From Devosia sp. A16 (GTDB lineage: Bacteria > Pseudomonadota > Alphaproteobacteria > Rhizobiales > Devosiaceae): a stretch of DNA of 64,000 nt. The position numbers were made by a program, and so were the translations under genes. The notes beneath the pieces are model-generated. The model did no database searches. It was not told the DNA's origin and was given only the letters and a program-made list of their open reading frames with translations. Where the stretch lies: NCBI RefSeq assembly GCF_001402915.1, contig NZ_CP012945.1, forward strand, positions 1,589,501 through 1,653,500, read 5' to 3'. Of the stretch, positions 7,036 through 15,449 are shown one piece after another (positions within the stretch are counted from its first letter, which is position 1; the number at the start of each line of letters is the position of its first letter).

Positions 7036-8502
7036 CTACTCGACCGTGACGATCTTGTATTTCTGACCCGCGATCAGCGTGTCGCCCGGGTAGAGGTTGT
7101 TGAGGATGTAGAACAGGTCGGTGCCGCGGCTGAGCCCGCTCATCCGCCGCGCCAGCGAGTCGGCGGTATCGACGTTGCCGGCGGTGACGGTGCGGACCAC
7201 CAGCTTCTTGACCTGCGCCAGGTCCTTGGCGGTGGCGCCCCGGAAGCTCTTCAGCGTCGCGTCTGCCGCCTTGCCGAAGGCCGGGCTGTCGAACTTGGCC
7301 GCAAAGATGAAGCGGTAGACCCGCCCCTCGTGCCGCACCACCGCCACGCGGAAATTCCACTGCGGCGTTACCGCGACGCCGGTCGCCATGTCGAAGCCGT
7401 TGGCGCTCTCGCGCTTCACCGTCGTCGGCTGCAGACCGGCGATCCAGCCGGACTTGAGGTAATCCTCGAGCCCCATCGACGCCGGCACTTCGGCACTGTC
7501 GAAGCGCACCGCCTCGCCCTCCCCGGCAACGCCCACCACGGCACCCTTGGAAATCTGCAGCGTGTAGTTCTGCGGCACTTCGAAGGTGAATTTCAGCGTC
7601 GGGTTGATGTAGCGGCGGCCCACCACCGCGCCCTGTGCCGGGCTGTCGCCAAAGGCGAGCCCTTCGATGCCGGCCATGTAGCTGTCGCGCGCCGTCTCGC
7701 CCAGCCCTGGCGCGCCGAAGGAGGCGCGCGCCGTCTCGATGGCCTTCTGGATGCGATCGGGGGTGGAGGGGTGAGACGAGAGGAAATCGCCTTCCTGGTC
7801 GGCGTCGCCGGCCGAGAAATGCGCGAACCGGCCCATGGCGCCGAGGAAGCGGGCCGCCGCATGCGGATCGTAACCGGCCTTGCCCGAGGTCAGGATGCCT
7901 TCCTTGTCGGCGGCCAGTTCCTGCTGCTGGCTGAATGCCGCAAGCGACATCTTCGAGCGGTTGGACGCCTGGTCGGTGGCCGTGTCGGCGCCGAACACGC
8001 CCGACACCACCTTGTCGACGATCTCGTTGGTCCGCGCCCGGTTGGTGCGGGCCCGCGCATGTTTCAGCGTCACGTGGGCGATCTCGTGCGACAGCACGGC
8101 CGCGATCTCGGAGGTATCCGAGGCGAGCGCCAGGATGCCGCGGGTGACGTAGACGTAACCGCCCGGCAGCGCGAAGGCGTTGACTTCGGCGGTATCGAGA
8201 ATCGTGACGGTGAACTTCTGGTTCGGCTGGTCGGCGGCCGCCAGCAAGCGCCCGACGATCCGCGCGATCATGATCTCGGCCTGCCGATCCGAGTAGATGC
8301 CGCCGTAAGAGGCGACGATGCGCGGATGCTCGCGCGCGCCGATGGCGTCTTCCTCCGGATCGTCCGAGGCGACGATCGGTGCGTTCTGGCCCTCGGTACG
8401 GCTGACCGTGACGCCCGGCAGGCTCGAGCAGGCGGCGAGCACTGCCAGCAGTGCCGCAGCGAGCGGGGCGCCGAGCGCCGTGATCATCGAATGCGACTTC
8501 AT
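7036..8502 (-). CDS. M48 family metalloprotease lipoprotein
   Basis: The 488-residue protein has a lipobox (LAAC, Cys25), so it should be a periplasm-facing lipoprotein. The zinc motif HEIAH is at 139-143, followed by the third ligand region QQELAADKEG. M48 relatives of BepA/YfgC degrade misfolded outer-membrane proteins. A C-terminal domain of about 200 residues follows and ends with a short LysM-like segment (TDLFYILNNLYPGDTLI). The start overlaps the stop of the upstream nuclease gene by 4 bases, indicating an operon. Confidence 0.88.
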   Translation of the reverse strand: MKSHSMITALGAPLAAALLAVLAACSSLPGVTVSRTEGQNAPIVASDDPEEDAIGAREHPRIVASYGGIYSDRQAEIMIARIVGRLLAAADQPNQKFTVTILDTAEVNAFALPGGYVYVTRGILALASDTSEIAAVLSHEIAHVTLKHARARTNRARTNEIVDKVVSGVFGADTATDQASNRSKMSLAAFSQQQELAADKEGILTSGKAGYDPHAAARFLGAMGRFAHFSAGDADQEGDFLSSHPSTPDRIQKAIETARASFGAPGLGETARDSYMAGIEGLAFGDSPAQGAVVGRRYINPTLKFTFEVPQNYTLQISKGAVVGVAGEGEAVRFDSAEVPASMGLEDYLKSGWIAGLQPTTVKRESANGFDMATGVAVTPQWNFRVAVVRHEGRVYRFIFAAKFDSPAFGKAADATLKSFRGATAKDLAQVKKLVVRTVTAGNVDTADSLARRMSGLSRGTDLFYILNNLYPGDTLIAGQKYKIVTVE

Positions 8503-9407
8503 GGAGCGAGGAGAACCTCTATCTGCTCTGGATGGGTGACTTCGACCCGCGGGCCATCGATATCATCCACCCAGCCTCTGATCCTGACGAGGGCACCCTC
8601 GAGCTTGAGGGGGTCGAGGCCGGAGCGCGAAAACAACTGGACCGCCGGCCGCTCGAGCACGGCGGTGAAGTCCTCTTTCCACGATCGGCCGAAATTCAGG
8701 TAGATGCGTCCCTGCGCCTCATCGGCGAGAAGCACCCGACCCTCCACCAGCTCATAGTGACCCAGGCGCCCGGCCAGTTCAGCCGGCCGGTCCGCCCGTC
8801 GCACGAGATAGTATGGGTCGGTCCAGATGCCAAGCTTCATCAACCGTGCCGAGCCCTCGGCGCTGAGCAACTGTGGCAGACATGCACGGTTGTCGGGAAA
8901 CGAATAGACCCGGGCCCAGCCGTCGGCGATCATTCGCTGCTGTACCCAGAGCTCGGGCGTCCCGACGACGAACACCTGCCCCAGGGTGCGCCCGTGCCGG
9001 TCGACCTGCTCGCCGCCATGCCGGACCTCGACCCGCTTGCCCAGCGTCAGCTTTTCGAGCGCCAGCCGCGCCTCCTCAGCCTTCGGCCAGGTCTCGAAAT
9101 CCTCGCGCCCCAGGGGCAGCTTGGGCGCTTGTGTACCGATCAGGCGGACCACCACGCCGGTGTCCAGCACTACCGTATCGCCGTCGGTGACCGAGGTGAC
9201 GGTGCCCTTGGGACCATCGACCAGGCCATCGCAGCCCAGGGCGAGAGCACTCAACGGCATGGCGACGAACACCGCAGCCGCAGCAAATCTGAGCACTTTT
9301 CGAGCAAGCAAACCTGGCCCCATCCGACACATCGCAAACTGCACGAAATTGCGGCGAAATTCTTCCTTTCTGCGGCCATAGCACGACGAGTGTTGCACCT
9401 TGGCCAC
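8499..9407 (-). CDS. Secreted thermonuclease-like (SNase) protein
   Basis: The SNase-like domain begins around residue 65 with VTSVTDGDTVVLDTGVVVRL and continues with GKRVEVRHGGEQVDRHGR, matching staphylococcal-nuclease-type phosphodiesterases. An additional domain of about 100 residues follows. A Sec signal (LLARKVLRFAAAAVFVAM) is best explained by a start at ATG 9332 or 9323; GTG 9407 gives the longest frame. The activity is presumably periplasmic. The arginines of the active site are only partly recognisable, so catalytic competence is unproven. Confidence 0.8.
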   Translation of the reverse strand: MAKVQHSSCYGRRKEEFRRNFVQFAMCRMGPGLLARKVLRFAAAAVFVAMPLSALALGCDGLVDGPKGTVTSVTDGDTVVLDTGVVVRLIGTQAPKLPLGREDFETWPKAEEARLALEKLTLGKRVEVRHGGEQVDRHGRTLGQVFVVGTPELWVQQRMIADGWARVYSFPDNRACLPQLLSAEGSARLMKLGIWTDPYYLVRRADRPAELAGRLGHYELVEGRVLLADEAQGRIYLNFGRSWKEDFTAVLERPAVQLFSRSGLDPLKLEGALVRIRGWVDDIDGPRVEVTHPEQIEVLLAP

Positions 9408-9451
9408 TTCCCCTTAGGATCACCGCGATTCTGCTGCCGGACCGCTGACCG

Positions 9452-10162
9452 ATGCTCGCCGAACTCCTCGTCCATGCCGCGAGCTACCGCCTGACGCCGC
9501 CGGCGTTTCGCCGGCATCTGGGCGAGGCGGTCGGCCTGTGGGCGCGCGGCCAGCGCCAGACCCGCGCCTGGGCGCCGCACCTCGCCAACTCGCGCGGCCT
9601 GATCGACACCAGTATCGATGATCTTGCCTCGCGCCGCACCGTCGTGGTGCTCGGGTCCGGTCCGCTGTTCGATCTGCCGGTGGAATCGCTCTGCCGCACC
9701 TTCCGGCGCGTCATCCTGGTCGACCGCATTCACCTCTCGACCATCGGCCGCCGCGTCGACCGCTATCGCAATGTCGAGCGCCAGTGGCGGGACCTGTCGA
9801 GCGCCGCCAATCCCGGGGCGCTCGACTTCCTCGACGCCATCGAGGACCTCGACTGGGTGATCTCGCTGAGCCTCGTCAGCCAGCTGGCGGCAGGCGCGCC
9901 CGGCGCCGAACGGCGCGAGGTCGATGGCCATCTCGACAAGCTTGCCGGCCTCGCCTGCCCGGCAACGCTGATCACCGACCTCGACTACCGCGTGTTCAAT
10001 CGTCACGGCGTGGTGCTCGACAGCGCCGATTTGCTGCACGGCCGGCCGGTGCCGCGCAGCGGGTTGCGCTGGAAGTGGGAGGTGGCGCCCTTCGGCGAAG
10101 AAGGCCGCCACACCCGGCGTGTGCACTCGGTGGCAGCCTGGCCGGACTGGCGCCACGCCTGA
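9452..10162 (+). CDS. Conserved hypothetical protein with Rossmann-like core
   Basis: I do not recognise this 236-residue protein. A strand-glycine segment RRTVVVLGSGPLFDLPVESL (about 61-80) and VILVDRIH about 30 residues later resemble the SAM- or nucleotide-binding start of a Rossmann fold. There is no signal peptide or membrane segment. It is divergent from the nuclease gene by 44 bases and convergent with osmC-like. A methyltransferase-like fold is a guess from these two segments only. Confidence 0.6.
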   Translation: MLAELLVHAASYRLTPPAFRRHLGEAVGLWARGQRQTRAWAPHLANSRGLIDTSIDDLASRRTVVVLGSGPLFDLPVESLCRTFRRVILVDRIHLSTIGRRVDRYRNVERQWRDLSSAANPGALDFLDAIEDLDWVISLSLVSQLAAGAPGAERREVDGHLDKLAGLACPATLITDLDYRVFNRHGVVLDSADLLHGRPVPRSGLRWKWEVAPFGEEGRHTRRVHSVAAWPDWRHA

Positions 10163-10226
10163 CCACCGAACTCGGAAGCGAACTGCCAGACTTTGCCTGT
10201 TCAGCTCTCTTCAGACCGGTTGCCGC

Positions 10227-10652
10227 TCAGGCCAGCCGTGCGTCGAGCGTCACGTTGATGGCGCCAAGCGCTCGCGATACCGGGCACTCGGCTTTCGCCT
10301 TCTCGGCCAGCTCGCCGAATTTGGCCGCGTCGATTCCGGGCACCTTGCCTTCGACCGTCAGAGCGCTGCCGGTGATGCCGGTGCCGGGGATCAGTTCGAC
10401 CGCCGCGGTGACCTTGAGGTTTTCCGCCGGGGTGCCGTTCTCGGCGAGGAAATGGCTGAGCTGCATGGCGTAGCAACCCGCATGCGCCGCACCGATCAAC
10501 TCTTCGGGATTGGTGCCCGACTTGCCGCTCTCGTCGACGAACCTGCCCTTGAACGTATAGGGCAAGGCGGCGAACGCGCCGCTCATCACGTCGAGCGTGC
10601 CGGCCCCCTGCTGCAATGATCCCTGCCAGTTGGCGGTGGCGGTGCGCTTCAT
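10227..10652 (-). CDS. OsmC family peroxiredoxin
   Basis: This 141-residue OsmC/Ohr-type protein begins MKRTATANWQGSL. The first peroxidatic cysteine lies in NPEELIGAAHAGCYAMQLS and the second in AKAECPVSRAL. The pair reduces organic hydroperoxides with lipoyl or thiol donors in the cytoplasm. ATG 10652 is chosen because it gives the canonical N-terminus; an in-frame start at 10730 adds 26 unrelated residues. OsmC-type rather than Ohr-type is judged from the GCYAMQLSHFLAE segment. Confidence 0.92.
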   Translation of the reverse strand: MKRTATANWQGSLQQGAGTLDVMSGAFAALPYTFKGRFVDESGKSGTNPEELIGAAHAGCYAMQLSHFLAENGTPAENLKVTAAVELIPGTGITGSALTVEGKVPGIDAAKFGELAEKAKAECPVSRALGAINVTLDARLA

Positions 10653-10868
10653 CGGAAAACTCCATGGTTTGCTGTTGGCAATCGCCAGCCTAGCGCGGCG
10701 AGGACCAGGCTTGCCAGCGCGCCCGTGCACCGGCTGCGCTCAACGGCGGCTCGCGGCGCCGGTTCCCAGTCCCCGGGCACTTTCCCTTGCGTCCCTGCCG
10801 GCGAGGGGCTGGCAAGGGCTGGGTAACCATCCGGCTCTATCCTGTGCGGGTCGCTATCGAGAGTGCCC

Positions 10869-11684
10869 ATGCGTAAGTCTCCCCTGCCCGCTTTGCTGAC
10901 CGCCCTGCTGCTGACCTTCGTGCTCGCGGGTTGCTCCTCGCTGGGTGGCCTGACCAAGGACAAGCAACCGCTCTCCGCCCGTACGGTCAGCGTGCTTGCG
11001 GCGCTCGACACCACGCCGGCGGCGCCGATGCTGGTGCGCGTGTTCAAGGAGAGCTCGGAACTCGAGGTCTGGAAACCGGACAGCCGGGGCACCTACCGCC
11101 TGTTCAAGACCTATGCCATCTGCAAGTGGTCGGGCGAACTGGGCCCCAAGGTCAAGGAAGGCGACTATCAGTCGCCCGAGGGCTTCTATGAAGTGACGCC
11201 GGGGATGATGAACCCCAAATCCAGCTATTACCTCTCCTTCAACACCGGCTTCCCGAACCGGCTCGATCGCGCCCAGGGTCGCACCGGCACCAACCTGATG
11301 ATCCATGGCGACTGCAAATCGGTCGGCTGCTACGCCATGACCGACGAGCAGATGAAGGAAATCTACGCCCTGGCGCGCGAGAGCTTTGCCGGCGGCAACC
11401 CGAGCTTCAAGCTCGAGCTCTACCCCTTCCGCATGACCGAGGCCAACATGGCCCGGCATGCCGCCAACCCCAACATGGCGTTCTGGCGTAACCTCAAGCA
11501 GGGATACGACGTGCTGGCAGAGACGCAACGCCCGGCCAGCGTCGGCACCTGCGGCGGCCGCTACGTGTTCAATGCCGGCGGCGCCAGCCTGCCCAATGAT
11601 CCGCTGGGCGCCTGCCCCGCCAATCTCGAGGCCCCTACCACCGCCGACCTCTCGGTCGCGGCCGGCAACCCGGCGTTCTCGTAA
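10869..11684 (+). CDS. L,D-transpeptidase (YkuD-like) lipoprotein
   Basis: The 271-residue protein has a lipoprotein signal with LAGC (Cys22). The catalytic block includes GFYEVTPGMMNP and then HGDCKSVGCYAM with His146 and nucleophile Cys154, as in the ErfK/YbiS/YkuD family that forms 3-3 peptidoglycan cross-links or attaches proteins to the wall. The C-terminal 100 residues are an extension common in alphaproteobacterial murein L,D-transpeptidases. ATG 10869 is preferred over GTG 10863. Confidence 0.88.
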   Translation: MRKSPLPALLTALLLTFVLAGCSSLGGLTKDKQPLSARTVSVLAALDTTPAAPMLVRVFKESSELEVWKPDSRGTYRLFKTYAICKWSGELGPKVKEGDYQSPEGFYEVTPGMMNPKSSYYLSFNTGFPNRLDRAQGRTGTNLMIHGDCKSVGCYAMTDEQMKEIYALARESFAGGNPSFKLELYPFRMTEANMARHAANPNMAFWRNLKQGYDVLAETQRPASVGTCGGRYVFNAGGASLPNDPLGACPANLEAPTTADLSVAAGNPAFS

Positions 11685-11792
11685 ACTGTCGTGGGCGGTT
11701 GGACCGCCGCCCCGATGTCCCGCGGCGCGGCGACCAGGTCACCCTTTGGTGGGTTTGCAGCGCGGCGCTCATTTGCTATGTCCCGACACAGC

Positions 11793-11869
11793 GACCCCGT
11801 AGCTCAGCAGGATAGAGCGCAGGATTCCTAATCCTGAGGCCGCGCGTTCGAATCGCGCCGGGGTCACCA
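11793..11869 (+). tRNA. tRNA-Arg (anticodon CCT)
   Basis: The complete cloverleaf folds by eye: acceptor GACCCCG / CGGGGTC, D-stem GCTC / GAGC, anticodon stem CAGGA / TCCTG with loop TTCCTAA, T-stem GCGCG / CGCGC with loop TTCGAAT, and encoded CCA at 11867-11869. It reads AGG codons. No duplicated 3' end or integrase is nearby, so there is no sign of use as an attachment site. Confidence 0.97.
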
Positions 11870-11920
11870 GTTGCATGAGGCCATGCCGGACGTCTCCGGC
11901 CGTGCAAGGAGGACCCGATC

Positions 11921-12400
11921 ATGAACCTTAGGAGCCCATCTGCGCTCGCCCGCATCGCGCTTACCGCCGTGCTCGCCGGCACCCTTGCCGCCTGCTCGAT
12001 GGGCGGTGGCGGCGGGCAGCTGTCACCGGGCCTGTCGGCGCCGATGAACCAGCCGGGCGCCACGCTCAACCGCGTCGAGGCGCTGTTCCTGCTCAACGAC
12101 TTCCGTCGCTCGCGCGGCGCCGCCGACGTGCGCGGCGACACCGTGCTCGACAGCACGGCCCAGTCTCTGGCTGCGGCCTACGCCAAGACCGGTGCCCAGC
12201 CGGCCCTGCCGGCCGGCGCCGTGGTGATGCGGCTCAGCGCCGGCTACACCACCTTCGCCGAGGTCTTTTCCGGCTGGCGCAACGTGCCGGCCGATGCCGC
12301 AGCGATCGCCGACCCCACCGCCAAGCGCGCCGGCCTCGGCGTCGCCTACGAGCCGAACTCGTCGCACGGCGTCTACTGGGTGCTGGTGCTTGACGACTGA
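11921..12400 (+). CDS. CAP (SCP-like) domain lipoprotein
   Basis: The protein has 159 residues and a signal with lipobox LAAC (Cys25) and a Gly-rich linker. The CAP-like domain follows: LNDFRRSRGAADVRGD, an Ala-rich helix, then GVYWVLVLDD at the C-terminus, the typical final strand. Bacterial CAP lipoproteins are envelope proteins of mostly unknown function. The C-terminus overlaps the TTG start of tusA-like by 11 bases. Confidence 0.85.
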   Translation: MNLRSPSALARIALTAVLAGTLAACSMGGGGGQLSPGLSAPMNQPGATLNRVEALFLLNDFRRSRGAADVRGDTVLDSTAQSLAAAYAKTGAQPALPAGAVVMRLSAGYTTFAEVFSGWRNVPADAAAIADPTAKRAGLGVAYEPNSSHGVYWVLVLDD

Positions 12401-12623
12401 CGCCGAGATCATCGACTGCCGCGGGCTGAAATGCCCGCTGCCGGTGCTGAAGATGGAAAAGCGCCTGTCGCAACTGGCGGCAGGCGCTTCGTTCATCGTG
12501 CTCGCCACCGACCCGATGGCCAAGGTGGATATCCCACTCTACTGCCGACAGAACGGGCATGCCTGCGAGGTCAGCAGCGAGGCTGACGTGCTGCGCTTTG
12601 CGATTGTGAAAGCGGCTGACTGA
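12390..12623 (+). CDS. TusA family sulfurtransferase
   Basis: This 77-residue protein has DCRGLKCPLPVLKMEKRL near the N-terminus, including the CPxP motif whose Cys carries persulfide in TusA (tRNA 2-thiouridine, Moco and Fe-S sulfur relay). It starts at TTG 12390 inside the end of the CAP gene, so translation is probably coupled. A longer frame upstream has no resemblance to TusA. The stop codon touches the repeat element at 12622. Confidence 0.9.
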   Translation: MTTDAEIIDCRGLKCPLPVLKMEKRLSQLAAGASFIVLATDPMAKVDIPLYCRQNGHACEVSSEADVLRFAIVKAAD

Positions 12624-12756
12624 TAGAGACGGCCCCCTCCCGGCCTCCCCATAAAGGGCGAGGTGAAGAGTCGAGGCTTTGTCTTCGATCGTGCCAAATG
12701 AACCGGCGCGGCACCTCCCCCTTTATGGGGGAGGCCGGGAGGGGGCCGTCTCTATC
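12622..12756. repeat. Inverted-repeat element, family A copy 1
   Basis: Near-perfect arms at 12622-12665 and 12712-12756 start with GATAGAGACGGCCCCCTCCC. They surround a 46-base core. The element lies exactly between the convergent tusA-like and dacA genes and contains the dacA stop codon. The second copy, in reverse orientation, is at 51989-52119, and its core is about 80% similar. Confidence 0.9.
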
Positions 12757-13933
12757 GGGTCTCAACCGATGCCACCGCCGCCGGCGCCCAGGTCGGGCGG
12801 GGACGCGGCAGCGGCACATCGTCGATGAGAATGCCGAGGTCGGTGGCCGAGTAGACTACGCCGTCGATCTCGTCGGTCAGGTAGCTCGGATGCCCCTTGA
12901 GCCCCATCGGGAACGCCGCCTCGCGCTCGGCCACGTAGGCCTTGGCTTCCTTGCCGCAGATCTGCGCCCGCATATTGACCGGCGGCTGGTCGATATTGCT
13001 CAGCTGCACCACATTCTTGCCGGTGCCGCTCACCGCGCCGGACAAGCCGCGCAGGAACAGCTCGGCCGTCATCTCGTTGCGCTCGCGTGCCGAGGAGCCG
13101 CCCAGCACCACTGCCAGCATCGAGCGCCCGCCGCGCTCCACCGTCGCGACGATGTTGAGGCCCGAGGCGCAGACATAACCGGTCTTCATCCCGGTGGTGC
13201 CGGCGAAATGCTCGAGCAGACCGTTGTTGGATTCGAGCTTGGCCTTGCCCAGCCGCACCGCCTCGGTGCCGAACATCGGCAGGTACTCGGGAAAATCGCG
13301 CCTCAGGATCAGCGCCAGGATCGCGAGGTCACGCGCCGACGTCACCTGGCCCTCGTTGTGCAGCCCATGCGGATTGACGAAATGCGTGGCCGTCAGTCCC
13401 ATGGCCGCTGCCATGCCGTTCATTTCCTCGACAAAGGCGGGCACCGAACCCGACACCGTCTCGGCGATGGCGACGGCCATGTCGTTGGCCGACTTCACCA
13501 CGAGGATGTAGAGCGCATCCTTCATCGTCACCGCTGCCCCGACCTTGAGCCCGGATTTGCTCGGGGCCTGGTTCCAGGCGTTCTTGGACACTTTCACCTT
13601 GGTGTCGAGCGTGACCTTGCCGGCTTTGATCGCCGCGAACGCCACATAGGCGGTCATCAGTTTGGTGAGCGAGGCCGGGTGCCACGGCACGCCCGCATCC
13701 TCGGCGTAGAGCACCTCGAAGGTGTCGGCGTCGACCAGCAACAGCGGATTGGCCCAGGCGGGCGTGGTACCGAGGACGGTGAGGATGACCAACAGGCTGG
13801 CGCAGATGCGCCGACGAAGATGCGCGAACAAGGCGCCTCCAGATGCAGATCGTCTCGGGGTGGGCAGCGTTCTAGCAATGCGGCCCGCGTCGCTCAACCG
13901 CTGCCGAAAGCCGCTCAAACGATTTTGAAGCAT
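12752..13933 (-). CDS. dacA: D-alanyl-D-alanine carboxypeptidase (S11)
   Basis: This low-molecular-mass penicillin-binding protein has SLTK (88-91), SAN (148-150) and the KTG box in GMKTGYV. It trims the terminal D-Ala of peptidoglycan stem peptides in the periplasm. With ATG 13933 (AGAGGT 7 bases upstream) there are 34 extra residues before the signal peptide. TTG 13831, with GGAGG 4 bases upstream, gives a clean Sec signal (LRRRICASLLVILTVLG) and may be the true start. A C-terminal domain follows the catalytic one. Confidence 0.92.
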   Translation of the reverse strand: MLQNRLSGFRQRLSDAGRIARTLPTPRRSASGGALFAHLRRRICASLLVILTVLGTTPAWANPLLLVDADTFEVLYAEDAGVPWHPASLTKLMTAYVAFAAIKAGKVTLDTKVKVSKNAWNQAPSKSGLKVGAAVTMKDALYILVVKSANDMAVAIAETVSGSVPAFVEEMNGMAAAMGLTATHFVNPHGLHNEGQVTSARDLAILALILRRDFPEYLPMFGTEAVRLGKAKLESNNGLLEHFAGTTGMKTGYVCASGLNIVATVERGGRSMLAVVLGGSSARERNEMTAELFLRGLSGAVSGTGKNVVQLSNIDQPPVNMRAQICGKEAKAYVAEREAAFPMGLKGHPSYLTDEIDGVVYSATDLGILIDDVPLPRPRPTWAPAAVASVETR

Positions 13934-13944
13934 GGCGGCTACCT

Positions 13945-14637
13945 CTAGGTTAAGTCGGGCAGATTGAGGGCGCTCGACCAACGATGGAACAGAGTCCGGC
14001 GCGGCTCCGGCAAGCCGGCCTCGAGCACCTCGAGCGCGGTGATGCCATCGATCCGGAAGCTGCGGAAATCGTGCCGCAGCGTGCACCAGGCGACCAGCGT
14101 CTGGTAGCCCTCGAAATAGCCCAGCGCCACCGGATAGACGGTTCGCTCGCTCGTGGCGCCGCTCTTGTCGCGATAGCCGAGCCAGACCTGCTTTTCCTCC
14201 CGCAGCGCCCGGCGCAGTCGCCCCAGCGGATTGGCTTGGTCGATCGTGCGCGGCGGAATGACGAACAGCCCCACCGAGACCATCTCTTGGCGTCTGGCGT
14301 TGGGCAGCACCGCCTCGATCTTGCTGGCCGCGTCGCGCGCTGTTGCCGCCATATCGCCGTCCGGTCCGTAGATCAGGCCGCGCAGCCCCAGCACCAGCGC
14401 CTCGATTTCTTCGTCGGTGAACATCAGCGGCGGCAGGAAGTGTTCGGCGCGCAGCTGAAAGCCCAGTCCGGCCTCGCCGTCGATGGCCGCGCCCATCGAC
14501 TTCAGCGTTTCGATATCGCGATAGACCGAGCGCAGCGACACGCCCATCTCCTCGGCCAGCACCGCGCCGCTCACCGGCCGGCGGCGCCGCCGCAACGCCT
14601 GCATCAGCCTGAGCAACCGTTCCGAGCGTTTGGCCAT
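13945..14637 (-). CDS. YafY-type HTH/WYL transcriptional regulator
   Basis: The 230-residue protein has an N-terminal HTH (SGAVLAEEMGVSLRSVYRDI, about 22-41) and a C-terminal WYL domain (VWLGYRDKSGATSERTVYPV), which senses ligands or nucleic acids. It is divergent from the PfpI gene with 79 bases between starts, so control of that gene and of itself is likely. DacA lies 11 bases downstream on the same strand and may be cotranscribed. Confidence 0.9.
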   Translation of the reverse strand: MAKRSERLLRLMQALRRRRRPVSGAVLAEEMGVSLRSVYRDIETLKSMGAAIDGEAGLGFQLRAEHFLPPLMFTDEEIEALVLGLRGLIYGPDGDMAATARDAASKIEAVLPNARRQEMVSVGLFVIPPRTIDQANPLGRLRRALREEKQVWLGYRDKSGATSERTVYPVALGYFEGYQTLVAWCTLRHDFRSFRIDGITALEVLEAGLPEPRRTLFHRWSSALNLPDLT

Positions 14638-14716
14638 TCAGCCCTCGATCGCTGCTGACAAAATCGGGCGCCGGCCGGGGCTAGCCTTGTGGCATCGACA
14701 ACACGGGAGCACCGAC

Positions 14717-15289
14717 ATGACCGCCATCCTCACCATTCTCACCGAAGGCTTCGCCGACTGGGAGACCACGCTGCTCAATGCCGCGGCGCACAGTTTCTAC
14801 AAGGTGGACACCAGCTACGCGACCCCTGGCGGCAAGCCGGTGACCTCGTCGGGCAACATGACGGTGACGCCGCAGCTGGCGCTCGAAGCCGTGAACGTCG
14901 CCGACTATGACGCGATCATCGTCTGCGGCGGCGCCATCTGGCAGAGCCCCGAGGCGCCGGACATGGCGCCACTGCTCAACGCGGCCAAACGCCAGGGCAA
15001 GCTGATCGGGCTGATCTGCGACGGCACCGTGGCCGGCGCCCGAGCCGGGCTGCTCGACACGATTCGCCACACCAGCAATGGCGACGGCTACCTCGACTTC
15101 ACCGGCTATGCCGGCAAGGCCCACTATCGCGACACGCCCGCCGCGGTAACCGACGGCCGGGTGGTCACCGCCGGCGGCACCTCGCCGGTGAGCTTCATGG
15201 CCGCGGTGATGGACGGCCTTGGCCTCGCCGACGAGAACCTCGACTACTATGTCGGCCTGCATGCAGCGCAACATAGCAAGGCGGCTTGA
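14717..15289 (+). CDS. DJ-1/PfpI family protein
   Basis: This 190-residue class I glutamine-amidotransferase-like protein has LTEGFADWE near the start (acidic residue of the triad) and the nucleophile elbow IGLICDGTVAGARAGLL with Cys. Relatives include DJ-1 chaperone/deglycase-like proteins and YajL. The substrate is unknown. ATG 14717 has GGGAG 9 bases upstream. It is divergent from the YafY-type regulator, its probable controller. Confidence 0.9.
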   Translation: MTAILTILTEGFADWETTLLNAAAHSFYKVDTSYATPGGKPVTSSGNMTVTPQLALEAVNVADYDAIIVCGGAIWQSPEAPDMAPLLNAAKRQGKLIGLICDGTVAGARAGLLDTIRHTSNGDGYLDFTGYAGKAHYRDTPAAVTDGRVVTAGGTSPVSFMAAVMDGLGLADENLDYYVGLHAAQHSKAA

Positions 15290-15302
15290 CCCGCTGGAGC
15301 CG

Positions 15303-15433
15303 GTGCGGGCTGACCCCCACCCCTGTCCCCTCCCCCTCAAACAGGGGGAGGGAGACGCTAGCCTCGATGGCGGTGTGAGGGTCTCCCTTCCCTTGTTTAG
15401 GGGGAGGGATCAAAGGTGGGGGTCAGCCCGCAC
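15303..15433. repeat. Inverted-repeat element, family B copy 1
   Basis: Outer arms GTGCGGGCTGACCCCCACC and its complement enclose two smaller GC-rich hairpins (around 15328-15353 and 15381-15409). It fills the gap between convergent PfpI and GH3 genes. Its core resembles that of the copy at 62683-62797 (TGTGAGGGTCTCCCT shared). Confidence 0.88.
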
Positions 15434-15449
15434 CCGTCGTCGCAACAGC

